Shown here: in pieces, positions 1 through 9,649 of the stretch
How the letters are laid out: every line of letters starts with the position of its first letter
Numbering within the stretch: the stretch's first letter is position 1
DNA from: Selaginella tamariscina
Lineage: Eukaryota > Streptophyta > Lycopodiopsida > Selaginellales > Selaginellaceae
Reading direction: 5' to 3'
Assembly (NCBI GenBank): GCA_003024785.1
Contig: PUQB01000213.1
Span: 186,001-250,000 of the forward strand
Length of the DNA stretch: 64,000 bases
The notes under the pieces: model-generated
The model's database searches: none
Told to the model about the DNA's origin: nothing
What the model saw: only the letters and a program-made list of their open reading frames with translations
Translations under genes and position numbers: made by a program

Positions 1-628
1 CCGTCGAAGAATCTGATTCAGAGGAACCTGACTCTGAGTCATGCTTCTTCTTCTTTTTCCGTGTGTCTGGTTGCGGAACGTCTGGCACTGCCGTATTCGT
101 TGGAATCCGAACGGCAACATTATCGATTCGTCATTCAACCCAAACATCCCCTCGAAGTTCGTTTAGGGCATCCATCATTATTTCACGCCAACCAGGTCGT
201 GCTAACCCTAGGGGGTCGACCTGGATCAGCCATCCATCTCCTCATTTTGAGCCTCTGCGACAGCCCTCTCTGCCTCAGGCTCTGGTTGCTTTCTTTGCTC
301 ATCGTATTGAACCCTAGTTCAACACTCGGAGAATATGCTCGGAATATTCCCAATGTTAAGTTGGAAACACCCTGCACAGGTTGTACACCCACACACATCA
401 GCTTGAACTAGCATAAGACTTTCGGACATACCTAGAATCTCACGCCGACTCACTGAGCAAGTGTTCTCCGAAGTTTGACAACTCACAGGATCAAACTCTC
501 TGCGCAGAATACAGACATGTTAACCAAAGCGATAGAGTAGATCAAGAATTTAGAGTTATCTAAACATTGAAACACTCTATGACTTAAGGTAGTCCTACTG
601 ACCGCAGAGAACTTGCTCCGATACCAAT
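1..628 (-). mobile_element. LTR retrotransposon X1, 5' leader (partial, runs off left edge)
   Basis: This is the untranslated region just inside the 5' LTR of a minus-oriented LTR retrotransposon. It is collinear with the leader of the complete element X2 (about 23930-24064): both share a stretch about a gtt-aaccaaa / gatagagta / caagaattta block followed by tagtcctact and then the primer site. No gag or pol homology is visible; the short open frames here are not convincing. The rest of X1 lies left of the window. Confidence 0.75.
615..628 (-). promoter_or_regulatory. Primer-binding site of X1 (tRNA-iMet type)
   Basis: Read on the minus strand the bases directly after the LTR are ATTGGTATCGGAGC. 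The core TGGTATCGGAGC differs from the standard plant initiator-Met primer site (TGGTATCAGAGC) by one A-to-G change, which would still allow a G-U pair with the tRNA. X2 has the identical site at 24051-24064. Confidence 0.8.
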
Positions 629-1591
629 TGTCAGAGTTTTTACCTGGTGCCACAAAGGCGGCTTGCCAGGTGCCAACCCTGGAATCCCCTCTCTGGAAAC
701 CCCACGGAATCTGGTAAAGTAACCCGTATTAGGAACCCAAGCCTTAGGAACTCAACCCTAACTGACTAAGCCACGAACGAGACTCACCTTGTGAATCAGG
801 ATGCACGGACTAGCCGAGTTTAGGTGTCGTTCCTAGCTTGGCGTGGTTGAGGCGGCCGGAGCAAGGCCTCAACCACTAGTTCTGCGGAACGTGAACTCGG
901 GCAATACCTTTGAGCTTGCGAGCAGGTTTTCGGACCAAGGAATCTGGCTAACTCCTTGGAAGTGACGTGCCCTTGTCTCAAAGGCAAGATCCTGCCAACG
1001 ATAAGGATAGTCTAACCCTAGGGTGGGTTGTACCCCTGTCGTGTGGAAGTTTGGGCGGCACAACAGAGGGTTGCACCTTGACGACACAAGCTTAGCTTGC
1101 ACCGGTAGGAGGTTAACGAGCTCTCTTTTGAACCCAGGAAGCCTCACTACATATACTCTACCTTATTTATGTGACGGACCCCCCCCCCCGTTTACCTAAA
1201 TGAGTAAGTGGGCTGGCACGGAAATGCCAGCCCTTAGAGAAATGGTTGTCCTAACCTAACCCTAAACCTAACCCCTAGGGGGGGGTATTAGGGCGTGGGG
1301 TTAGGGCAACCCTAGGGTTAGGTCAACCCTAGGTGTCCCTAACCCTTATTTTGACAAGCTATACTTTATAACCTAGAACGTCAAACCGGGGGAGAGTTTC
1401 TAGAAGGTAAGTTCTAGCTTCACCTAGAGTTTCCTGCAAATACCTAATGACACCCGGCCGGACCATCACCAGATACCCAAGTGCACTAAGTGGGCCTGTT
1501 TCCTACTACATCTAGGGTTCGTCACACAACTCAGTAGTAACAACAGTCAAACCCCAAAGTAAAGGGTTGAGTCATAGTAAAAACTATGACA
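629..1591 (-). repeat. 5' LTR of retrotransposon X1
   Basis: On the plus strand the repeat runs from TGTCAGAG to CTATGACA, so in native orientation it begins TGTCATAG and ends CTCTGACA, the usual TG...CA borders. It is shorter (963 bp) than the 1,722-bp LTR of X2 and lacks middle segments. It contains an interstitial run of CCTAA/CCCTAA telomere-like units near 1240-1345, a trait of this LTR family rather than a chromosome end. X1 apparently landed in another X copy (1592 onward). Confidence 0.8.
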
Positions 1592-3741
1592 CCTAGTCTG
1601 ATGTAGTTATACAATAACAGTAGATAGGTATAGTAGCAGACCCTTATGTAGGGGTAATGTGAAACATCAAGGGATGTAGAAATGTAGGTTATAATACCAT
1701 AACATGTGAACCATTGGAAAATTTAATAAACACAAAGGTGTTGGTTAAACATTTGAAATGAACTCAAAGTGCTTATTGTGCGGGTCGTCAATAGTGTTTA
1801 TTATTCAGAAATAAAGTAAGGCTTTATTTCTTATTAACTTAGAAACCGAAAAACATTAATTAGAAGCCTCCAATAATAATTCTAATTAAGTAGAGAAATT
1901 AATCATTGTGTTGTCTACGTCAAGTGACAAACTTTATATACATGTAAAGGTCTGCAAGTGACTTCATGTTGCAGGTTCTCAAGTAATTGGCTTGTGTAAT
2001 GTAAAGGGATAATGAAAATTATGTGAACTTTTTACTGACTCCACATAGAGTGATGTTAGTTTTAGTTAATTTTCTAACATTATTTAGTTTTGGAATTAGA
2101 CGTCAACAAGGAAAATGACATTTCAAAGGTAGGAAGTGTATCATAATTTTTATTTGACTTGACATTTTTACTTTGTAGGTTGATTGTTGTTACGTACTAT
2201 ATTATGTTGATGAACCGTAGTAGCAGTGAAAAATAGCCCTGCATAATGCACTTAAGTGTTTAAGGATAATCCGACTTGTTATCCTTAAATATCACGGAAA
2301 CTCTAAGTGAAAGTAGTATTTACTTTCTAAAAAACCCACCCCCATTTTTGACATCCCAGTCAGGCTTATTGGTTATGGTAAATGAGGGTTAGGAACACCC
2401 CTAGGTTGCCCTACACCCCCTTGGTAAGGTTTAGGGGTAGGAGTTAGGTTAATAAACATAAGTTCATCTAATTTAATTAAAAGGCTAGAATTCCGTGCCA
2501 GCCCACTTACACATATAGGAAACAAGGGAGGGGGAGGCTCTCCGTCACATAAATAAGGTAGGGTATATAGTAGTAGAGTTCCTGGGTTCATGACTGAGCT
2601 TGTTACTCTTAAATTTAGTTTGTGTCATTAAGGCACAACCCTTGTTGTGCTGCCCTAACTTCCAGATCATAGGCCACCTTCGGATAACCTACCCTAATGG
2701 TGGTGAATCCATAACTAAAATGTTTTGTCAGAATGCATGTTCCAATGGACAAAAGTTGATGCATGTCTCTAACCTCCCTCCACATGAAGCTAGGTGTAGC
2801 ACCCGCATATAAAGGCACATCCGTGTCCTTGTTCAATTGTGTGTGTAGGATCTTGGCTGACAAGTTCTTGCTACCCAATTTCTGAGGGTTCACTGAGGGG
2901 TTTTAGACTTGACACTTAAGAACCATGTTCATAGTTATAGGTAACTCTTAAATCTAAGGGGCTAGACATAGTAGCCCACATAGTGTCACATGAAGATGTG
3001 ATACTAGGCTAAACAACTCACAGTACAATGCTCGAGGCATGCCCTTTGGAATTGTGTCATGGGGTTGTCTTTAAGGGGTTGGATACTTTAGCAAATTACA
3101 TGTTTGCTTGCACTAGGTTGCTAAGTCTTAAGCATCAATTCAAGGGAGGTTGGTCTCGTAACTAGGTGTGATTTGCACATTTGGCTAAGGAGTGTTTTCC
3201 TTTGGATCCAAAGGCTAAACAACCCCAACTCATTAATAGGAACCCTTTCGTGAGGCACTCGCAAGGTTATGTACTTAAAGTTATCCAAACCTAACCTTAG
3301 GAGTTCGCTTAGAGAACACTCATGTTTACTTACGACGAGCTTTAGGTCTAAGGTATGACTTGGCCACTCAAACCCTTAGGGGATCCTTTGTCATCTTAAA
3401 GAGGTGTACTCCCAGATGATGGTGATTCCTTAAAGGGTAAGTGATAATGCTTTAACTCTGTTATGGGGTATGTAAAGGCACATCTTCTTAGAGCATAAAC
3501 CTATCTAAGTCTATTGAGACATGATTCTAAAGTTTATTTAGGTTATCCTCTAGGGTTCAGGGGATGGTCATTCTAAGAGATTTAGAGAACTCTGAGTTTT
3601 CTACTTAATTAGGTATATAAGTTAGATTTTATGAGTCATCTTAAAAGACTTAACGTTGTTCACACAAGGTAATGACCACTGAATTGCCACTTGATAATTA
3701 CGTGTTATCACGTGTTAACCCTTCAAGTTAAAACTCTGATA
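1592..3741 (+). mobile_element. Retrotransposon X3a, 3' end: internal remnant plus LTR
   Basis: This plus-oriented remnant matches, in reverse complement, the 3' part of X2. Positions 1592-2138 are the end of the internal region, finishing in a purine-rich tract (AAAGGTAGGAAGTG). The LTR runs 2139-3741 (TATCATAA...CTCTGATA, about 1.6 kb). A second copy with the same borders lies at 38554-41585. The left border is cut at the X1 LTR, so X1 probably inserted here. No protein-coding capacity was recognised; the short open frames at 2373-2893 lie in the LTR. Confidence 0.8.
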
Positions 3742-3795
3742 AATAATAAAATTAAATTTTTGATTTCCTAATTAAAAACTAATGCAATTGAATAG

Positions 3796-4912
3796 TTAAT
3801 TAGTGGTCTCCTTTTAAAGCTCGTGTAAGACATGGGTCAAAATTTAAGGTAGCGCACCCATGAGGCAACCTCATAAATTTTGTTTAAGAAAAAATGAAGT
3901 CTTAATAACACTTAATATACACATTTTAAATATATATATAATTCATATTTTATAAACTTGATTTATGCATTATTGATTATATTAATTACTAATATATTGT
4001 GTATATCTACAATTTAAAGTTCTAAAAACTCTATAGATTTAACTTGAATAACCCGAACGTCTAAATTTAATTTAAGTTTAACAATAAAGATTAAATTGTT
4101 TACAACCAATAGGTTCGTTCACACTCAATAATCTTATCATTATTTTTCTAATTTAAATTTAATAATGGAAATCAAATTATTTACAATCGATGCAGTTGAT
4201 AAGCTCACTCACATTCATTTAATAATGTTATAATTATTCTGGTATAACATCAATATTTAATTATATATTCTTATAAATGATGCTTTGCAACTATACATGT
4301 ACATTTGCGTATGCTATATATATACATAATATATATGTGTGTGTGTGCAAGTGCAACTACATACACACGTGCGTACATGTGCCTCACATGCATACAAACA
4401 CATAATACATACTCAAACATACATAGATGAAGTGATAAACACACATGTATCACATAATCGATGCGACATGTGAAAATATAATATTGATTTATCGAAGGAT
4501 TAAAGATGTAAACCCTTCGTGTTTCCAACTATAACACTCAAAACTCGCCTCTTTTTAAAACACACATGTTCATATTATACACTTCATCTATGTATATATA
4601 TTATGTGTGTGTATGCACATGCATGTGTGTATGTAATTGCACTCACATACATATTATGTATATATATAGCTTACATAGATGCCATGGATCATTTATAATA
4701 ATATATAAGTAAATATTGACTATAATTAATCAATAATGTATAAATCAAGTTTGAATTAATATAATATATTACAAATGTTATTTACCTTAAGATTTAGGAC
4801 TTACTCTTTCTTAGACAGAATTTATGAGGTTGCACATGGGTTGGGCAGCCAACACATGAAATTTAAATTTAAACCCAAATCTTGTATGAGTTTTAAAAGG
4901 AGACTCACCTAG
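3796..4912. repeat. Long foldback (inverted-repeat) element
   Basis: The left arm (about 3796-4450) and the right arm (about 4565-4912) are imperfect reverse complements. Matching landmarks are GTCTCCTTTTAAA against TTTAAAAGGAGAC at the ends, AACCTCATAAATT against AATTTATGAGGTT, ATGCATTATTGAT against ATCAATAATGTAT, and ACATAGATGAAGTG against CACTTCATCTATGTA near the centre. (TG)n and (CA)n runs lie in both arms. No coding sequence was recognised. The same element, slightly truncated, is at 41641-42705. Confidence 0.7.
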
Positions 4913-5117
4913 TGTTATCTGACGTAGATTAATCCCCATGCTATTAGAGAAGAAGATAGTGTAATTTAACACATATTTAAAATACACCTTCACACACATA
5001 TATATGCACACATACACTCGGCACTTGTTCACTTAGTTATGGGTTGAAGCATCACAGGAAGATACTTTTTATTTCGCGTCAAAATTAATTTACCCTAAAT
5101 AGTAATCACGTTTAATA

Positions 5118-5143
5118 AAACCCTAAAACAGGGGTTTAGGGTT
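5118..5143. promoter_or_regulatory. Palindromic telo-box just upstream of gene 1 copy 1
   Basis: AAACCCTAAAAC is followed at once by AGGGGTTTAGGGTT, so the plant telo-box (AAACCCTA) occurs on both strands as a hairpin-capable palindrome, ending seven bases before the ATG at 5150. Gene 1 copy 2 keeps the same module (42836-42861); copy 3 keeps only the right half. In plants telo-boxes sit near start sites of housekeeping genes; a regulatory role here is inferred. Confidence 0.55.
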
Positions 5144-5149
5144 CATACG

Positions 5150-6402
5150 ATGGCCTCCCCTCGGTCGGCAGCCCAGAGAAGCGTGAGGAATGCGTGGTCT
5201 TCCTTCATGGTCTTCTGCCTCTGTTAATGGCTGCCACTGCTCTTGTCAATGCCTCCCTCAATCAGGAGTAAGCTTTCCCCATATTCGACACATCCCAGAT
5301 TTGTTCCGCATTCATGTATAGTGTGTAGGTGTGTATACAACATATATAACATGTATACTAGTATACAAAACAAAATTTTTATCAACGACACGCGCACACA
5401 CACACACACTTGCAGATTCATGTCTTCGATGGACCTGGTGTGTTGAATGATATGAAGTCCATTCGTTCCAGAGCCAAAGAGAAGCTCTCTAAGCAGCAGG
5501 TTAATGACTTTCATCTCCGATTACACTCTCTAAGCCACGTTTAACACAGATTGGCTACCTTGGAAATCTCATCAAGTCTTACAAGAAATGGTACGGTTAT
5601 ATGTGTGTGTGCGTATGAGTGTGTGTGTATATACTAATGTATATAGGAGGAGGCTACAGCAAGGATAATACATGAAGCCAAATCCATGCGTACATATGTG
5701 AGAAATTATGGTGGCGTTGTTGAGTTCTCAAGTGAGAAGTGTTCAGTGAGGATGCAGGTGATGGATATGGGCATCCTGTCTTCTCTACATTGACACTGCA
5801 GAATCTCGGTATGCAAGTGATATTTATATTTATGTTAGCACGTTAGTATAGTATGATGACATTTCTAATGCAGAGGAGTTAGCGGAAGATATTGCGAAAA
5901 TGCACCTGATAGAACTCACTATCAAGGTATTTATTCTGCTTGTGTGGTGTTAGTGTATGAAGGTATGTTTGTCCTCGTAATGTGCTCCTTACAGTGGCGT
6001 ATTACATCTGAGATGAAGTCTATTCTTCATGAAAAGCCTGAAGAGATTTCAGCAGTAAAGCTTAGAGAACTTGAACTTGCTTTGCCTTGTGATTTGGAAG
6101 AGAGGCTTCTAATTCACCAGCCTGATACTAAGCAGAAGGCAGAAACGTTAGAGGTTGTGTGTGTGTGTGTGTGTGTGTGTGTTATCATAGCTTATGTTGT
6201 TTATTAGGTGTATCTTGCATCTTGGCTTGCAGAAGTGAACATAAACCGGCAAAGGTGAGTTTTTAAACTATCAAAATCTTAAGATTACAACACACACACA
6301 CAAAGAAAGAAACAATCAAACACACAATTTAGCATTAAGAACACTTTGCAGAGTGGAGGAGGTGCTGGCTTTGGTGCATGCAGAGATTAAAATTAAACAG
6401 CA
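5150..6402 (+). pseudogene. Gene 1, copy 1: unknown coiled-coil-like protein (broken)
   Basis: One of three copies of the same eight-exon gene (others at 42868 and 60162). Comparing copies gives exons joined by GT-AG introns whose product would be roughly 250 residues: an Ala/Ser-rich N-terminus, then charged helical segments such as SIRSRAKEKLSKQQ, EEATARIIHEAKSMRTYVRN, ELAEDIAKMHLIEL and KLRELELALPCDLEERLL. I do not recognise the family. This copy has lost about 20 bases after the start codon and a second piece of exon 1, has one-base deletions in exons 2 (about 5440) and 4 (about 5737), and has lost the end with the stop codon (about 6400). Exon 6 (5995-6155) is undamaged. Introns carry (TG)n near the 5' end and (AC)n before the acceptor. 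Confidence 0.7.
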
Positions 6403-7240
6403 AGTCTCTTCATGCATGCGTGTGTGTGTGTGTGTGTGGGGGGGGGGGGGCGATATTAATAATAGCCTCTTAGTGAAGTTATCTTGTATTTTCATTAATT
6501 TAACCGTTGGTAGCTTCTAATAGATTACTGTTAGTAGCGTGTACATATACACCAGGAATCTAACAGTATTACATATTAAATAGAAAGCATCTCTTTCACA
6601 CGCACGCACGCACACAGGTATTCATTTGGTACTAAAGCATTCTTCTGTTATCAATCTTCTAATAGGTAGAAACACACGCGTATATTATATATAATATAGT
6701 ATAATAAATAATGTCAATTGCACAATATATAAAGTGTTGTTATAAAAGAAATTATATCTATAAAATATAAAATTAAAATCATGTTATATATAATTTATAG
6801 ATAAAAAATTAAATCTCTTTTTAATTAATATATTGATCTTTTTAGCTGATGCTCTTAAAATATTTTTATTTTTTTATTTTAATATTTATATCAGGCATTT
6901 GGATATCCACTAATGATGTACAAGGTTGGTAGTTAGATTTGCTGTGAATGTTATGTTGATAGCGTTAGATTTGTTGTGAATGTTATGTTTGATAGCGTTA
7001 TAATTAAATATTGTATTGGTATACACACCGCCTCATGCTAGAGCACACCCACACATAGTTAGATATGTTGTGAATCATAATATTGAATTGTTCAATTTGA
7101 ATTATTAAATTAATTTCATTTTTCTAATTTAAAGATCCCTATTTAATTATATATAATAAATGTAACCTGAAGCTTAAATTAAGAAAATGTGCAAATTTTT
7201 ATGCTTTCTCGAAGATCTTGGTCGAATATAAAAATGGTCT
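6403..7240. other. AT-rich non-coding spacer, duplicated elsewhere
   Basis: No gene is seen. It holds a (TG)n-G12 run near 6420-6450 and two tandem copies of a roughly 40-bp unit containing TTGTGAATGTTATG (6936-7005). Parts recur in direct orientation at 44140-44690 and 61456-62020, and inverted at 18400-18565 and 38341-38553. The motif CACAC at 7024-7028 marks the unoccupied version of the site into which X2 inserted in the inverted copy. Confidence 0.6.
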
Positions 7241-7262
7241 CGCATCTCCAAGTGAATACAAG

Positions 7263-7580
7263 GTACAGATAAGATACGAATTCTTTCTACTCAGTGTATA
7301 ATGTTGTTTATCTCTACTCGTACCATTAACTACGTACGTGTCAAACATTGCCTACTTATATTTGATCAAACGTAATCACAGGCCAAGTAAATACGAATTC
7401 TTTCTACTCTATATATACTACTGTTAACGTGTAGAGATAATCAACATTATATACGGAGTAGAAAGAACGTATTCACTTGATTATGTTTGATCAAACATAA
7501 GTAAGCAATGTTTGACACGTACGTAGTTAACGCTACACGGAGTAGAAAGAATTCGTATCTTATTCTATCTTATCTGTACA
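7263..7580. mobile_element. MITE-like hairpin element
   Basis: The ends are reverse complements: GATACGAATTCTTTCTACTC on the left against GAGTAGAAAGAATTCGTATC on the right, preceded and followed by GTACAGATAAGAT and ATCTTATCTGTAC. The interior is also largely self-complementary (for example CATTGCCTACTTATATTTGATC against GATCAAACATAAGTAAGCAATG), so nearly the whole 318 bp can fold into one stem. No open frame of note is present. Confidence 0.65.
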
Positions 7581-7975
7581 TAACAAACAAAATGGTGATT
7601 CAAACACAAAAGGGTGATTCAAGGAACTCAGTTCCTTTGACTTCACTATATATCTTACACACACATATGGACACACACACACAAACCCAATCAATCTTAT
7701 TGTGTCTTGTCTGTACATAACAAACACAAAATGGTGATTCAATCACAAAATGGTGATTCAATCACAAAATGGTGATTCAAGGAACTCAGTTCCTTTGACT
7801 TTGCTATGTATATTTGATGAAGGTGGGTCATCTCTCTCTCTCATACACACACATATGGCACACACACACACAGAGGTATCAACCCAACCATTGTCTGGCC
7901 CAATCTTATTTTGTCTTATCTGTACATAACAAACACAAAATGGTGATTCAAGGAACTCAGTTCCTCAAAGTTTTA
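7570..7975 (+). repeat. Tandem repeat, about 140-210 bp units, three copies
   Basis: Three units begin with TCTGTACATAACAAAC (about 7573, 7709 and 7918), then one to three copies of AAAATGGTGATTCAA and GGAACTCAGTTCCT. Units one and two also carry (CA)n runs around CATATGG. GGAACTCAGTTCC is itself a short palindrome. The array starts where the preceding hairpin element ends, so the unit may derive from its flank. Confidence 0.65.
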
Positions 7976-8046
7976 CTTCTGTATACTATAGCAAATATTG
8001 GCTTCCTTGAGGAAGCACAGTAGTGTTGATAGATCGAACAATTATA

Positions 8047-9083
8047 ATGGAGTGGTTTTGGATTGTTACAGCAGTCATCAATGCAACGTTCCTCTACATC
8101 CCTATCATCGATAAGAATAAACAGTCTGCGCAAATTCAATTTGTTTGCCCTCACTCTTCTCTTTTGAAACTTCCGTCGACTCTCGTCCCTTGTAATTCTC
8201 TGGCGTTCTCAACAATCACGAAAGGAAGTTTACAACACTCTTGCTCGCCATGTACCGGTATGATCCCCATTCGTATATATTTTCTTCTCTGTCAATATAT
8301 TTGCAGGCTTTTGTCATGTTGAGCATGTACAACGGAGAGCTCAATATGAAAGCATTCATATCTACAAGTCTTTGCAGCTGGATTTCCATCGTTGAAGATG
8401 GTGATCGTGCGGGATACAAGAAACTCAAATCCTGCGGTTTCCTTTGTGCTTTATGCGTTTTCTTGCCAGTCATGTAAGTCTGTTTGTGTTTATTCTCAAT
8501 AGTGACAAAGGACTGCAAATATGTAGTTTGTAGGTGCCTTGTGGTATTCATTGGTGGTGGAGAAGGAAATCAGGTGCACCCGAGAAAATCTGTTCGAATT
8601 ATGGGATTTATGCAACTGCGCTGGAACATGATCTCACGTCAGAAGAGTTTGGTATGTTTGGGCGATACTTGTTTTCGTTATGGTGGGACTTCGAAATCTC
8701 AGGTAACTATTTGCCCCCTTCTTTAATCACAGTTAATTAAATTAATTATTTTAATGATTTTAGAGGACATAAATTAAAAAGACCTTGAACGTTAATTGCT
8801 ATATACATAATTTAAGTTTTTCTTAAATACATATTTTTTTTCTTAATTTTAAATATTTATTAATTAATTAAGTTTTAATTAATTAATTAAAATACAAAAG
8901 GGAGCTGAAGTATGACACCGTCCCTTCCTGTCCCTGTCCATTCCATGTTCATATATATATATGTGTGTGTGTGTGTACGCTTGTAGCTCTTTCGGACAAG
9001 GACTGGACTCACCTACAGAGCTAAGTCAGACTGCATTTGCTACCTTCTGTGGGATTCTGGGGTGTTCTTGTTTGGGAATCTGA
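8047..9083 (+). pseudogene. Gene 2, copy 1: unknown multi-pass membrane protein (broken)
   Basis: Four exons are inferred by comparison with the second copy (45379-46421): 8047-8257, 8307-8473, 8534-8702 and 8987-9083, all with GT-AG borders. The ancestral product would be about 218 residues. It starts with a hydrophobic stretch (WIVTAVINATFLYIPI) followed by a charged loop with DKNK, a second hydrophobic region in exon 2 (MYNGELNMKAFISTSL), and an acidic segment EHDLTSEEFG in exon 3. Exon 1 here has several small deletions relative to copy 2. Exon 3 has one extra base near 8580 that shifts the frame. A very faint resemblance to PQ-loop/MtN3 transporters is not strong enough to name it. The transposon at 9246 lies about 160 bp beyond the stop codon. 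Confidence 0.6.
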
Positions 9084-9245
9084 TTTGGGAGGTAAGTGTG
9101 GCCACTTTAAAATTGTTTTCGATCACGTACATTCCATTTCACAGTTGGCCTCTTGAACCCCATGAGATGCCACAGTCAATTGGTCCTTAAATCATAACTA
9201 TCAACTTAACTGGAACCAGTACAATCTTGATATCATCGTGGAGTG

Positions 9246-9360
9246 GGGTCTCGGCGAAAAGGAGGCTCCGGCTCAGGAGGCTTCATATTATTCTAGTGTA
9301 TTGCAAATTTCCAGGTTTATTCTAGCATATTCTAGAATATTCTCAAGAATATTAGAATAT
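9246..9360 (+). repeat. Left terminal inverted repeat and subterminal motifs
   Basis: The terminus GGGTCTCGGCGAAAAGGAGG pairs with the reverse complement of the right end (GAGTGCCGCCATTTTGGAGG); about 60 percent of the first 20 bases match, with GGAGGCT best conserved. Just inside lie several ATTCTAG / AATATTCT units (9295-9360), mirrored inside the right end at 17160-17205. Such clustered subterminal motifs are typical transposase-binding regions; that role is inferred. Confidence 0.65.
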
Positions 9361-9649
9361 ATAAGTTTTTTTTAATAGCCGACTGGCTTAATAAAGCATT
9401 ATCCTAAACCCTAAACCATTTATCCTTGTAGCACCAGTGGGTCATGAACTCTGCTGCAATTCACCAGCAACGGTGGACCTCCATCTCACTGAGTGATCGC
9501 CTTTGTAGAAAATATGTGACGTCCGGGTTCAAGCCAAGAACACGGCTGTAGACGAAGTACATGTGTACACATGGGCCTCCAACTTTTGTTCTTCTGAAAT
9601 GTAAAACAATTGCATGAATGATAAGTATTAATAATCACCTTTGTAGAGT
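9361..9649. other. Non-coding subterminal region of the transposon
   Basis: No gene is seen. It includes a GCCGACTGG motif (about 9378) related to the leader repeats at 13053-13750, and is otherwise unremarkable. Confidence 0.5.

Noticed and set aside
1240..1345. True telomere or chromosome end
   Set aside because: The CCCTAA units are irregular, short, and recur at the same place in every X LTR.
8047..9083. Naming gene 2 a SWEET/MtN3 sugar transporter
   Set aside because: Only a vague pattern of hydrophobic segments agrees; no diagnostic motif is clear, and the frame is broken in both copies.
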